Positions 47,445 to 60,499 of a DNA stretch of 64,000 bases are shown one piece after another (positions within the stretch are counted from its first letter, which is position 1; each line of letters begins with the position of its first letter). Position numbers and translations under genes: made by a program. The notes under the pieces were generated by a model. That model ran no database searches. It saw nothing but the letters and a program-made list of their open reading frames with translations, and was not told where the DNA came from. This DNA is from Neodontobutis hainanensis (Eukaryota; Chordata; Actinopteri; Gobiiformes; Odontobutidae): assembly GCA_024349245.1 (NCBI GenBank), contig JALDNG010000008.1:4103501-4167500 (forward strand), written 5' to 3'.

Positions 47445-49209
47445 TCGACACAAGCAGGTGACACACTATGTGACCATAGTCAAGAAGCCTGGCCTCCAAA
47501 TACTAATTCTGGATGAGTGCTTGTTTTTTGTGACTTATTAAGGTTAAATTAACGTTTGAAGTAACAAACAAGCATGCTGCCATCTTTGCTTGTTTTTTTA
47601 GGGCATTATTTGTGACTTCTGCAATAAAAGCATGTGTGTGTGTCAGTGCTTGGACCACATTTTTACTGTTTAACACTAATGATATGGTGCACAATTTACA
47701 CTATTATCGTTTGTTTGTCAGAATCTCTTAAATTTAGGTTATAATAATATTAAATGCTATTTCAAAAATTTTATTGTCATTACCTGAATTCCTACTTAAA
47801 TGTAGCCTTTTAGTTGCAATATAATGTGCTCTTACAGTGCATGTCAACTTTTTTTCTTATTCTTTATAAGCAGCCATAAACTATTCTGGAAAGTCTCCTA
47901 ATCACAGGAGATAAAGTAGAGGGCCCCCCCAGACTTTCTGGGATGGGTCATTTGCCCAGTGTCGTCCCCCTGTCTCTTGCCCTGTTTCCAGCCAACCTAC
48001 TGTCAACTGTCAGTAAAGGCAAATAAACCAAAACAAAGTACTTTCTGTTTTGATAAATTATGTCTCCCGGAGTGCAAGTCTTTCTTCTAATAATGTTTTT
48101 ATAGCATCCTAAGTACATGCGCCTGTATAAAACAGTGTCTAGTGTCTATTAGCACAAGCAGGTGTTGAAAATGAGGCAACCTGTTTAGTAAAAAGGGGTT
48201 CAAGATGACTGTCCGTTATTTGTAGTGAATAATGTGCATGGTAATTAAAATGCAAAATTTAGTTTAGGGGCTTCAAAGGTCTGTCTGTTAATAGTAATGT
48301 TATTGACGCATCTGTCCTCACTTTTAAACACGCATGCCAAAGTGAGACATTATTTTGGGAGGACAGTTGTCCTTGAAAACACTCTCTCTCTAGAGCAGTA
48401 TTATTGCATTAAAAGGAGAAAAGTGTTAGATGGGATTATTATACAGGCTCATTTTGGCTAATGTTATTTTATAATAGAGTTTCATATAAGGACTAAAGCT
48501 TTTATGATGACACTCTCTTGAAATACCTTATACAACACAGTTTTTCTATCCTTTAACTGTTCTATAAACTCAATTTTGTTTCAATAAATGTGTGTTTTTC
48601 ATCATTTAAAACGTCATCAACTTATTCCTCAAACGTTCCACCACTCTGTTTAACGCTCACACTTTCTTCTGGCACTGAATGGGTGAAGTATGACAGCAGA
48701 CACTTTCCCATATGTGACACCTCCAAATACATAAGTTATGCATCGCAGTCGCACTGAGACTCCTCTCACTCAGCTGTTTGTTCTGTTCTTTGCAAGTCTT
48801 GAATTATGTTTTGCTTTGCTTTTTTTCGGGGGGGAGATTTTGTCATAAAAAAACATTTTAAACGTATACCAACTTTACATAAGGTTTAATAAATGAATGA
48901 CTCATTGTGCTACATTCTGTTTAGCATGGAGAGTAAATATTTGTCTGGGCGTGTCTTTTCTCAACCTGCACAATATTCGCGCTCATATTCTTCTAAATGA
49001 TTCCTGAAAGCATGAAGACGTGATGTTTACCGCCGAGGGAGCGGTGTAATCTCACATCCTAAATTGCTTGTGGTTTTGCTGTACCGTATTTTAATAGCAA
49101 CTTTTTTTCCTTCTTTACACTTTTCAGTTGTGTTTTCTACTGTAAACAGCCCGGTAATGATATAATGGTGTTGTTGTCTCTTTCTCTGTGTGTTTTCAAC
49201 TCCCTGCAG
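47445..49209 (+). other. 3' UTR of the long isoform, then intron to the short terminal exon
   Basis: AATAAA signals occur at 47623-47628, near 48021 and near 48584. The short-form transcript would skip all of this as intron. No further coding exon was recognised. Confidence 0.55.
47623..47628 (+). terminator. Polyadenylation signal, long isoform
   Basis: AATAAA about 180 nt after the stop, followed by a GT-rich stretch (TGTGTGTGTC), the usual downstream element. Confidence 0.6.
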
Positions 49210-49342
49210 CCCTCCTGTGTGTCAGAGCAACCCGAGTTTGGGCAGATCTGATGAGGAAGACGAGGTGGACAAAGACTCCAGCAGGCAATCCCCGAGGCAA
49301 CCCGACACAGCCCAAACCACAAACCAGACGCAGGTCACATAA
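49210..49342 (+). CDS. myo18a: myo18a alternative last exon, short acidic tail
   Basis: The acceptor has a long pyrimidine tract ending CCTGCAG. Joined to the phase-2 donor at 45599 it reads in frame to TAA at 49340-49342, giving a protein of about 2,040 residues. Its SLGRSDEEDEVDKDSSR resembles the SLAPDRSDDEHDPLDNTSR segment I recall near the end of short mammalian MYO18A isoforms. Codons are open throughout and the composition is acidic, then Gln/Thr-rich. A further splice at CAG|GTCACA is possible. Confidence 0.62.
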
Positions 49343-52300
49343 TGCTTCCAGACACAAAAAACATCGGTGGCACATAATTGTATTTTACAAACTTTTCCGC
49401 TATTTCGGAGTTGCCTGTTGAGACGAGGCCAGATTGTTGTTGTTGTTTTTTTTTCATTTTGCTATTGTCTACGGCCTAATGTGTGAAAGTAAGCAAACAT
49501 ACTCTTGCACACTATCAAAGGAACTTCCTGTCCCTGCTTTATTCCCCCAAAAAAGCTGCTTTTCAGGCAATTCTGCTAAGCTCCCCTCTGCACTGTACTG
49601 TCTGACTATTCAGATAGCTCCGCCAAGAGGATTTAGATAAGCCTGCCGGAGCTGGACTTCTCCAAGAAGGTCTGACCAACTATTAGGAGCGCTCTTATCT
49701 CCTCACTGTTAATGTGCCACCGCCGCACACTGGAGGAATTAACCCATCTGCTATTAATTATCCCCCTCTAATGAGCAGTAGTTACATGCAGCGTCTGTTA
49801 GCAGGTCAAGATCGAGACTGTATATATGACTGAGATATTTATCATTCAACAATTTGGCCCTGGCTGTTAATGGCTGAAGTTAATTTATTTTGGAACAAGC
49901 ATGTTTTATGATTTTAAATATGAGAGAATAACTTAAATGAACTGAAACATATTTATAGTAAAGGCAAATAGATGAAAGAAAACATACTTTACTGTATTGT
50001 ATGAAATAAGATACTGTATTGTATTGTCTGGAGTTATTTGATATCTTTATATGGAGTGCACAAATACATTTACTCTGACTTGAGTTTGACTTTGTCTTGT
50101 TTTAAGAAATTTGACTTTTGTGATTTTCAGTCAAATGAGCAGAAAATCAGTACAAACTTCTCTTTACAATCACGGTGCCAAAACATACAGTACATATTAA
50201 TTGATGTGGATTTATTTGAACAACTAGTCACTGACATTTTCTGTCCTATAGATATGTAAATATATCGATAATAAGAATGCACCCCAAAACACCCTCACAC
50301 CAAAGCAATTTTCTCCTCCAATTCACCTCCTGTATCTTCAGCGCTCAAAACACAAATGTAGCATGAAGCGTTCAGTCTTATGGCATAATAATGATACTAG
50401 AAACATCCGCTTATGAATTTTAAACTCTATTTAAATACAACAGAGGTAGATTTCTAATAGGGCCCATACCCTTATTTTAGCACGTTGGTCTGTTCATGTG
50501 CAAAGAAAAACTCCAAATGTCTGGCTTGCTATTTGCATATCTTGTCAGAAGAGGCTAATCTGCATTTCACATTTTATTTTCTCTATGTTTCTTTCTTTGC
50601 TTCAGAATATTCATGTGGAAACGCAGCAAACTTTGATGTAAGAGATTCAGAATAGAGCGGTGTTAAATGGGTAAAAATAGAGCGACATCATGATTTTAAT
50701 CTAAGGTTTGTTTTTCATTATGGATCCAATTTATTGTCACATAAAGATTTGGTCAATAAATTCAGTTTTGGTTGCTACATACCGTACTAATAATTCAGGA
50801 TGTGAATTTATTAGTTTAGGAAAGGTCGATGAAACACGCAGGACACTTTTGGAAAAACTAGTCGTTGATGTGTCTGATTAATTTTAGCTTCTCTATCCCT
50901 CTAGCATCTCATCACGCCCATCCAGCTTCCCCTAGAGTCCTCCGTGGAAACAAACAATTCAGAGAAATGATTAATTCAGAGCAGTTGGGGGGGCAGACTG
51001 AACATTTCTCACACTACTTCACCACATTTGGGTTGTTAATATGAGCTGTACAGTTCAAAACAAGCTTGCGGCAAATTCTGGATAAAAAATAAAAACGAGC
51101 ACACTATTCCGTCTTCTTCGTACAATGGTGAGACAGATTCCAACTGACTGATGGTTTTACATTACCACCTTGGTTGACATTCTGGGTGTTTTCTTTTTAT
51201 GAATCCCCTATTATCCCAGCAATCTGTAATCCTCATTCCTGTACACAACCTCCACTAGAGCCTCGGTCTGTGCCAGACTTGCCTGCACCCTCTTGGTGGC
51301 TGCATGTTTCTGCTTAAAGGCTTTCCTCTGAGTGACAGATTAAATTCTGCTCCCGATTTTACTTATTTTGGCTCTAACGCTGTTTCACAAACCACTGGAG
51401 CAGGAAGTCATTAGCTCGACAAAGCCAAGCAGGCCAGTGTTTACGGTGCCACCCTCTCTCTTATTTAGACGGAATGGCTCGTTCTTGCTGCTCCTCAGAC
51501 CAGTAGCTTTAACTTTTTTTAAATAAGCTTTGTGGGATGTTTTAAAGAACAGCAAAGTAATAATCACATATAAACTGATTATAGATGCAAAGGTGCTTGT
51601 TTCTATCCAGATGCTGTAGCTCAATTCCTTACAAATCTGTGCCAAAGCAGCTAATGTTAATTTCTAGTACAACCTAAATGTCTACTCTGCTTGGTTCACC
51701 CATCTGGACAATTCTTTAAAACCTTGAAATTGTCTGAGCAAAAGGTTGAATTCTATTAAAATGCTTCAGCCTAAGAGAGAATTTTTATTGGCCACAAGAC
51801 AATTTTCTTCTTGGGTCCTTTTTGCATCAAAACCAATACATTTATTTATTAGGCAGTTGATAAAAGCTGTTTCATCCTCCCTTTTTTCAAGGCAGAATAA
51901 ATCAAACTTTAAAAGTACTAGCAAGAGCTTGAGTCCCCGTGGTTTTCTTAGAGTTTCAGTTCAGTCTTCACATTCAATCAATATCTTCTATTTTGATTCA
52001 GTGTTCATACTGTTAACATACTTTATTTATGTAAGCAGTGCCTCTTAAATTAATACCAGTATCGACTTGAGGTTGACTTTTAATGATACAATAGATTGGG
52101 CCAGAACTGAATCCTAAATGAAGTTAGTCTAATCTGCAAAAGACCTTCTCGTTGTGACCTTGAGTGAATACCACCACACCAGAATGTGTTTATCAGGCAT
52201 CATCCTTAACCATTAGAACCCCAGGCTGCAGTCCGATGTGTGCTGTCAGTAAAGCACTGATTGGAGACACTGGGACTCTGCCTGCAGGGAGCAGGTGAGG

Positions 52301-54668
52301 AGGCTGCGTTCATTTGCAATTCGGAGATGAAAAGACAGCAGAGTGTGCTGCTTGGGCGACTCTCTTTGTTTGCACATATCATTTCCACTCTAATGAACAC
52401 TGCACAGTAGTGGGCCCTTGTAACAAGGCTCAAAGGTAGGTTCAAACATTGTTTACATTTTACATAGGTCTTTGCAGGGTCCAGGGAACAATAAAGCATT
52501 TTTCCTCGTTCTAGAAGTAACAGTAGAAAATACATTTTAGCACACATAGCAATAGGAAATGTTTGATTTATTTTTGTTTTATGCTTAAGCACAGTGAAAA
52601 CCTTAAGAAACTGAAATCTTTAGAAGGAAAGGAAGCGTTTTAGCGTCTATCAATAGTTAGAACGGTGGATTTGTGTGTCTATCTTTGCTCTACAGTATGC
52701 AGGTGGCTCAAGCCTCCTGCTGTGCTCAGAGCTGTTCAGTGCTTAGTGTCCCTGCCAAAGGAGAGTTGTTGCCCCTGTCGCTCTCACTCTACTGCATATG
52801 TGTTTGTGTAGGCGGGGGGGGGGATTAAGTCCGGGAAAGTGCCTTCCACGACTCCACAAAAACTGAAAATACAGTATAATTAATATTCTTAAAAACATAT
52901 TTTTTACAGAGTGGTTATAGCAGACAAATACATAGTGTTATTCTGAGGCAATAATGTGCTCCATTTTGTTTAACTGTACAAATTGTTATATAATGCACCT
53001 TTTAAAATGACATTGCTTTAACATATAGAGAGTTTTCAGGTGCTCCTCTGACACCTGAGTCTGACATCTGACAAGTGGGTGGACTCTGTTTCCAAGCTGA
53101 CTAACAGTCTGCTTAACTCTTGATATCTTGCTGTGACAGTTCAATTTACTTTGAAATTTCTCTTGCTTAATTAAAATGCAAATATATTCAGAATCTGCAA
53201 GTGTACAGTCCATGTCAATTAATGGCTTCTGTAGCTCAAACAGATGGGATGGTTTATGTGGGTGGGGACTTGTGTGGGACGAAATGATTCCACACTTCTA
53301 CATGGTCCCTATGTGCACCTATTAGGAATGCATTTCAAATGATCCATGAATCTCCAGATCCCACTTCTAATCGGGACGCCATGTTGCTTTCTGGAAGCTG
53401 CCCAGTTCCACTTCACGGACACCTGAACAGGAGAGATCGCTCCAGTCGTACATGTTCTTTTGGCAGGAGCAAGTTAAGATATTGAAAATGTAACCAGTGA
53501 AAAGTGAAAATACATTTGGGTGACCACACACTTTTCTTCTTATCTTTGACATAAGGAAAGAAATGCACTCGACTTGGTGCCAGTTCTCGACAGTTGCTTT
53601 GTCTTTACCAAATGATACACAGCGACAAAGTGATAAATATCCGATATTAAGGATCCATCTGATTGTGGAATTTATTAGCCTGACTCGTGGAACAGATGGA
53701 AGTCATTGCTGTGTTTGGAGTCACTTTGTTCAAACCCTGGGACACTGCACTGCATCAATGTCCAGGGAACATATCACACTCCAAACTGTCATTTATTAAA
53801 GCAAACACAAAAGCCTAGTAGCTATTTGGCTCTGCACTGGTATTGTGTCATTGAGTTTTGGCAGAGTGAAAACAACTGCACAAGCAGATCTGGACTGCTG
53901 TCATTTACAATATGCAACCACAGAGGAGATTTACAGGGTGACAAGTGCTCAGACAATAACCAGAAGCCATGTATAGTAGCTCAATTAAAGCAGCATTAAA
54001 TTCCTATATTCGCTACATAAGACAGAGAACCAATCAGCATCCAGCCTCACTGCATGAAATAAGGCATTAATAGTGAGGCCAGAAATGTTTATTAATGCGT
54101 AAAGTTTTACAAAAGTAGTGCCTTAGATTTATTCCCACACTGACAGACAGTGACTGAGTCAGTTGGGATACTAATGCGTGTCCTGTCATTCGGCATTCCC
54201 TTTTAGCGGGCTCCATCTCGCCGCTCATCTGGGACCGAGCCTGAGTGACAAGCCACTGACATTTACAATCTCGCAGCCTCAGAGTGTGGCCGAGCATCTC
54301 TCTGCCGAAATGTGAGTGCACTGGACGGCCCTCGTCATCATTAGCAATTTGTTATGTAGGCTATTACCGCTCGATCATTAGAGTTAATTAGTAGTGTTCA
54401 CTCTCTGCATGCGCTGTGAACATTTAGTTTAGTGTCCTTCACTGCCGGAGTGTGGGTGACAGTCAAGTGGGTCACTGCCTGTTATTCCAGCTGAGAGTTC
54501 AGGCTGACTTGAGGAGTAACCAGCCATGAAATATTGACACCTGTTACATCATCAAAAAAAAAAATACAACCTCATGTAGATGTTGATCAAACTTTGGTTG
54601 GACAGGTTGTCACAAAACTATGTACACTGCACATCTAGTGATGTAACCATAGGAACTGTAAAAAAAAA
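49343..54668. other. Downstream flank, no gene recognised
   Basis: AT-rich sequence with only short unsupported open frames. An AATAAA at about 50754-50760 could serve the short isoform. A G-run at about 52813-52823 is the only simple repeat of note. Confidence 0.5.
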
Positions 54669-54698
54669 TATATATATATATATATATTTAAATTAAAA

Positions 54699-54760
<62 letters not shown>
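54669..54760 (+). repeat. (TA)n microsatellite
   Basis: About 90 nt of almost pure TA with a few T/A-rich interruptions and ATGT units, probably unstable in length. Confidence 0.92.
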
Positions 54761-54765
<5 letters not shown>

Positions 54766-56615
54766 GTGTGATCACCGGCAGGATAGCCAGCACGACTGAA
54801 TTCAAAATTTGATCTTTTTTATTGAAGTGCTTTTAGAGGACATATTTTACCAAAAGACTCTTAGACCTGTCTGTTTAAAACTGCTTCTTGAAAAGAGACT
54901 AAAGAAGCTTTAAAACTATGTCAAAAATGTTGACTTCAACAACTTTAGTGTACTATGATCTGTAAGAAATATGGAGGTTAATGTCTTTAAGGAGAAAGAA
55001 ATAGTATTGTAGTATATACCATACTGTAGTGTGCAAAGTCCAAATGTTAAATAATCTGACAAACCCTCTTTACTTTTTGTGTTTGCGTATAGTTCAGGTA
55101 AAAAAAAAACATAATTATAAAACACAAGTATTTATACAGTTTTGTGTCAGCTATTCTTTTAGTAATCTAAATGTTTTGGCAAAATCCTTAAGCTATATAC
55201 GGTTAAAAACATAGGTGTACATCATTAAGGCCCACCAACATCTACAACACAGTAGCCTATAAGCATTGTGTCTTTGTAAAGCTATAAGCTATAACCTGCT
55301 TACATTGCATATTATAGACTTCTGTATATGGGAGATGTTTAATGCATATCTGACATCCTTTTAATATGATCACAAAGTCACACAATGTTGCTAGGAGACT
55401 TTATGTGGAGGTAAGCGCTCGACTAATAGCAGCAGGGGAGATGCAGTTAAGCCAAGTAATATCAACAGAGGAAAGCTATTTTCTTCCAGCGGACCTTTGT
55501 GACCATAAGAAATAGTCTGCGTTAGTCAAAGCTTAGGCGCTTATGTTTAATACTTTGTCACCTTCACCTTGTGCAGTGCATACCGAAGGACACAGTCTGG
55601 ATGTTTTCTCTTTTCCGGACTGCTGTTCCACTGTGTGCATGGATCGTTCCCCTTTCACACTGGGACAAATTAATCTGCACCACCTGTCCACCTGCAACAC
55701 ACACTGCACAGCACAAGGGCACATGCATTTATTTCACCACAGGGACAAATATACAGAGATATAGTGCCGTATTTCTGTGATTTCTCTGATAATAGTGTTG
55801 TATACATCGCAGTTTGGTGTGTAATTCAGACTTTTTCCCAACAAGAATTAAATGTAGAGCACTTACTGCTATTTCTGTAACTGGCAATCAAAGCCAAAGT
55901 GCATGTAGCATTCTGAGGAAAATAACAGACACTTAAATAATAGAAAATACAACATAATTTCTTGAACAGATACAAAAAAGTGAGCTGTGTGTGTCTCTGC
56001 TGGGTGTATGTGGATAAATGCATGGCAATGGTCAAACGCAGTGCATTTATCCAAAGCTCTTTCTATGACAGCACAGACTTTGTAACAGATAAAAGCAATT
56101 GTCTCCAGCCCCAGCTAATGATTACAGCGCACTGCTTACTTGCAACTCCCAAAACAAAAATTACATCAAAACACAAAAATAAGAACTCCAAAGATATTTC
56201 TTGATATTGCCCCCTTCGCATCAATAGTATACTATTGTACAATAGTATAATAATATACTATGTGTAGCGTATTGTCTACAGCAGCCATATGGATGTTGTC
56301 AGTGCTTGATTTTTTTACATACTAGGTTTAGATTGCTCTCCATTACTGGTTTTAGTTTGGTGAAATGCAATGGTGACCTTCAAAAGTGACTCGCATTAAA
56401 CAATATTGTGTATATAAGTGGCTTGATAAAAGTGAAGTGGTAGATCCAGCAGAAACTAAAAAGTTGAGGATGAATAACAGTGAAAGTGTGTGGTTATGGC
56501 ATTTTTGCACATTAGAGTACTTCTGATATTATGACAATACTGTTAAATAGTAATTCAGTGTTGGTACTTCAGTTGTTGTTTGTGCTTAGCTGGTAGATAC
56601 ATTGAAAAAAATAAA
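54761..56615. other. Intergenic, no gene recognised
   Basis: Short AT palindromes near 56223-56236; otherwise nothing. Confidence 0.45.
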
Positions 56616-56880
56616 AAGTTAAAAAACTTGGAAAACAATAAGGCAACTGGCTTTTGAGCAATTTTAAGGTTATTTACCTTTTAATGTTTATGTTGTGCAA
56701 AATCATTTATGAAAATTAAGTAAACATACAGGTGCATGTCAAGTCTACTTTCCTTAAAAATGTACATCTAAAATTAAACTTTGAGTTTGTTGAAATGCAA
56801 AAAAAGTTCAGTCTGAGGTTCAGTAAACTCAAAAAAGCTTTCCAGCCAGTTGCCTTATTATTTTAAGTTGTGTCAACCTT
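56616..56880. mobile_element. MITE-like palindromic element
   Basis: AATAAGGCAACTGGCT at 56637-56652 has a perfect 16-nt inverted copy at 56844-56859. The arms extend imperfectly outwards (ACTTGGAAAAC against the complement of ATTTTAAGTTG). About 190 nt without coding potential lie between. The layout suggests a small non-autonomous DNA element; outer ends and target duplication could not be fixed. Confidence 0.5.
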
Positions 56881-56989
56881 TGCATTCAAGGTTATAAATC
56901 TTACATCCATATTCTTGTTCAATCATTTAAGAAGGTAAATGGGGGCATGGAGTACAAACATTGATTGTTCATATAGTGGATATAATCCG

Positions 56990-57365
56990 CCCATTGGTCC
57001 CCTATTCACTGATATTGTCGTTACGACCCGGCAATAAAATGGCCGTTACATCCGGGCTTTTTGGCTTTTACTCCATAGTAAAACAATAGTTTTTAGATAG
57101 CATAAATGGGCGTAATAATCAAAAATTCACCCCCCAGAGTTGTCACATGGTAAAAATTAGCTCTAGAGACCGGTGCCATCTTTTGTACCAGGCTGTAAAC
57201 ATGTTTTTTACACCCGTAAAGTCGCCATTGGGTTTTTCCATATATTTCCGCTTTTGAAGCCTGCCCTCTGGTGGACGGCAGTATATCGCCGTATTTTGCT
57301 GTATTTTGGCCTATGGCGGCGCCCTTACACAACGACCATTTAGGAGGTTCCTTTGGAGACGCTTG
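56990..57365. repeat. Dispersed teleost repeat (minus-sense relative to its usual form uncertain)
   Basis: Contains the fish-repeat phrases CCAGGCTGTAAACATG, TTTGAAGCCTGCCCTCTGGT and CTATGGCGGC that I recognise from many teleost sequences. It has no open frame with known domains. Confidence 0.45.
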
Positions 57366-57514
57366 AGTACAACACATACTGTACAACAAAATTATAATTT
57401 AAATATTTATTTAAAAGGTACACAAAATTCATAGAAATCCTCTAAAATAAAATATGTTTTAAAATTTAAAGTCCTTGAGTAAAGTAAGTTGCTGCACAAC
57501 CAAACTCCTCTCTT

Positions 57515-57853
57515 TATTAGGTTACACTGACTCCCGGTTGATGCATTAAGTTCAAAGCTATGCTCTTGGCCTACAAGACCACCACTGGCTCCGCCCCCTC
57601 ATATCTTCACTCACTGATACAGACCTATGTTCTTACTAGATCCCTGCACTCTGCTAATGAACAACGTCTGGTGGTACCATCCCAAAAAGGAAAAAAATCC
57701 CTCTCACGCACTTTCTCTGGATCTGTTCCACATTGGTGGAATGATCTACCTGCTGCTACAAGATCAGCAGATTCAGTAGCCATCTTTGAAAAACGCTTGA
57801 AAACACATCTCTTCTGTTCTTATTTTTTTATGCATGTGGAAAAAAATGTTTAA
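57515..57853 (+). pseudogene. 3' end of a LINE (non-LTR) reverse transcriptase frame
   Basis: LLAYKTTTGSAPSYLHSLI, VPHWWNDLPAATRSADSVAI and FEKRLKTHLF are the C-terminal signature of fish LINE ORF2 proteins (family pattern: YKxLxGxAPxYLxxL, WNxLPxxxR, FKxxLKTxLF). Only about the last 100 residues remain, with a stop just upstream of 57560, so it is a 5'-truncated dead copy. Confidence 0.8.
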
Positions 57854-60082
57854 TAAGGTAACTTCTCTGTAAAAAAATGGTTGTGAAGCTCAATTTTTTT
57901 TCAGCCAACTAGTCAGTCCATAATACACTATGTCTATTTTTTGCCTTGGTCATTACCCACAAATACACGTCTAATCACTCTGGCAGTTGAATCTGTGTAT
58001 GAGTCTGCAGAGGAGCCTCTGTCACAATCTGTCCCCAGAGGGTCCGCGACTCCAGCGAGTCACCACTGCCTCAAATCGAGCGATCAGTCTGATGGATGGC
58101 CTTTGGTGTGATGTATGGCCGCTGTTATTCTCACAGAACTATACGGCTTGTGTTTGGTCAAGTGACCGCCACATCCTGTGCATCCAACATGTCCCTTAGG
58201 TCCGGGGCAGCTGTCTAGTAAGATGATCCATGGAGCGACACACTCAGCCATGAGTGATGAGCCTCAGTGGAAATCACGTTTGCTCAGGTTAAGGTGCGTT
58301 ATTTACTTTATAGGTTTTGTACACTATGGTGTTTGGGTTTTGTTGCCGTTGGAACCTTCAACAACATCTGCTCCAACTCTGTTTTTATGATTATACATTT
58401 TAATACAGTTTGTACTTATCTTTTTGGGTTTCTTTTATTTGGGCACAGATTTTACAATCGGATAAATGCAGTATGTTGTCACTGACGATGTCATTAAACT
58501 CCAGAGCAACATTTTGTGGTCATTGTGTGGGCAGTGCATTTGTTATTAATTCTTCTAATTTTGCTCTTTCCTTGTGAGTTTTTAGTGGGACTTTGATTGA
58601 CAGGAGCCATGTCTGTACAATATTGTTTTTGCAGTGCTTGCTACTTAAGGTGCTTTCACTGCACTGTTCAGTCCAGACTAGCAGACTTTCCCAGCTGCTC
58701 TTTGGTCCGGCAAAAAGAGGTGGTCTCGGTCCAGACTAAACTGAACCTCAGTCTGGTCTGTTTGTAATGTAAAAGTGTCGTTAGTTTGGACTTTCAGTGA
58801 GAGTTTCCTGTGAATCCTGTGAGGCACATCCCCCTGATGTCATGACGAGAGTCACCACAGCGTCATGGAAAGTCTGATAGCCTGCTTTAAAAACTGTACT
58901 GTAAAAAAGCACTGCATAATTATTTCAGCTCTTAATGCAGACCTTTGGTGCAGACTTTTAGGTGAAAAAGTCTTATACTGCCATTGTTTTACATTTTCTA
59001 GATAGAAACGCTCTTCAAAATTTTTGAATTAAATGGCTTTGTAAACCAGCAGCCCAGTGTAAACCCACTTTAGAGCCCAGCTATTTCCTGTGGACACTCA
59101 ACATTTCTTTTGGGCTTTGGTTATAACATTCTATATTTCACCACTGTAGAATAAAAATATATATCCTATATCTTATTACTTTAATGAGATAGATTTAATT
59201 CTTGATACATGATTCTTCCCTGCGCAGTGCTTTATAATGGGTCAGTGAACTTTCACAGCACAGAGCACTGCCAGGCGCTGACACAATACATTTCGCTGAA
59301 GCTGTTCTGGTAAATACACAAAGTGAGAAATTAGATTTGGCAGGTCATTCCACTGCCCCCTAGGGATCTGCAACTGGTGACGGCAGTGCTTTTTTATGCA
59401 TGTCTGTGTTTTTCTCTTTTTCTCTCACAATAAACACCTCAAATACTTCGAGTGTGACACATTTACAATGAAGTAAAGCAAAACAAAAAAACTAAATAAC
59501 ATGTTTTTCTACCTGAGCCAGAGCTGGTGTGTAATGGATGTGTTCACAGCTTCACACATTCATAGACGTCCAAGGGGCTGCTGCAGCAGTGAGGGAAGGC
59601 TACGCTGTCATTTACTGAGTGAGTCATCAATCCATTTCATATTAAAATGTGTTTCTGTGTCAGCTATCCACCACCAATCAATAGTGTGAGAACTTTGGGT
59701 GTAGAGTGTGGACATTTATAATGCAGTCACAGGGATACTTGTCTAAAACGTCATACAACATTCATTTTTAATCTTTATTTGATTGATTTTTTTATCACAA
59801 TCTAAATTGGATATCCATGTGAGTTTCCTGCAGCATTTGTACATCCTGAAAAGTTACATAGTGAATGAATGAATTTTCATCCATAGCCTCCATGTCACTA
59901 ACCAGAGACTATAGCATGTTTTTATTTTGGCGGAGAACTCCCAGTGCTGCTGTGGGTTCACTCAAGCTTTTGGTAAATAATAGGTCAACCGGTGAGTGTA
60001 TGTCTCTAAGTGTTAGCCCTGCGATTAACAATTCACAGTGCAACTTGCCCATAATGCCTGTAATATACTTAATAAAAATAAT
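57854..60082. other. Intergenic, no gene recognised
   Basis: A stretch near 58640-58790 (TTCAGTCCAGACTAGCAG ... GGTCCAGACTAAACTGAACC) looks like a fragment of a dispersed repeat. No coding evidence. Confidence 0.45.
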
Positions 60083-60310
60083 AATAAGAAGAAGAATGGG
60101 TGGATTTATATAGCCCTTTTCAAGGGTCTCAAAGCGCTTTACAGACTCCATTATTCTCACTCCACAGTCACACACTGGTGGTGGAAACATGGCTGCCATA
60201 TTGTGCCTACGGCCTCTCCAACCACCTCCAAACATACTCAAACATTCACACACCAGTGCCATAGGCCTCAGCCCTCTGTGACCCGTAACGGGATACGCAG
60301 AAGAAAATAT
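60083..60310. repeat. Dispersed SINE/LINE-tail-like repeat
   Basis: Begins GGATTTATATAGCCCTTTTC, then CTCAAAGCGCTTTACAGACT, and later CACACCAGTGCCATAGGCC. This 'TATATAGCgCTTTTC...AAAGCGCTTTACA' pattern is a common teleost interspersed repeat. Confidence 0.55.
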
Positions 60311-60460
60311 AACCTAATGCGCTTTCTGAGAGGTTATATCTAACAAGAAAATTCAATATTACCACATTATTACATATTTAATTATCAAAAGCAGAGTTTG
60401 TTGTTGTTCTGCAAAGAGCTTTCACTCTGTTGTTTGTGTGTTTGTTTTGTTCAAGTGCCA

Positions 60461-60461
<1 letters not shown>

Positions 60462-60497
<36 letters not shown>
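60462..60497 (+). repeat. (CA)n microsatellite
   Basis: Uninterrupted AC repeat of about 36 nt. Confidence 0.92.

Positions 60498-60499
<2 letters not shown>

Noticed and set aside
46217..47464. Two long minus-strand open frames (214 and 197 codons)
   Set aside because: They are antisense shadows of the Ser/Lys-rich tail exon, low in complexity.
56223..56236. AATAGTATACTATT palindrome
   Set aside because: Pure A/T-rich context in which such palindromes are common; no wider structure.
58000..58110. Possible exon after CTCTGGCAG with a Ser/Glu-rich reading
   Set aside because: No family match, no clear donor, and short stops in the frame; likely chance.
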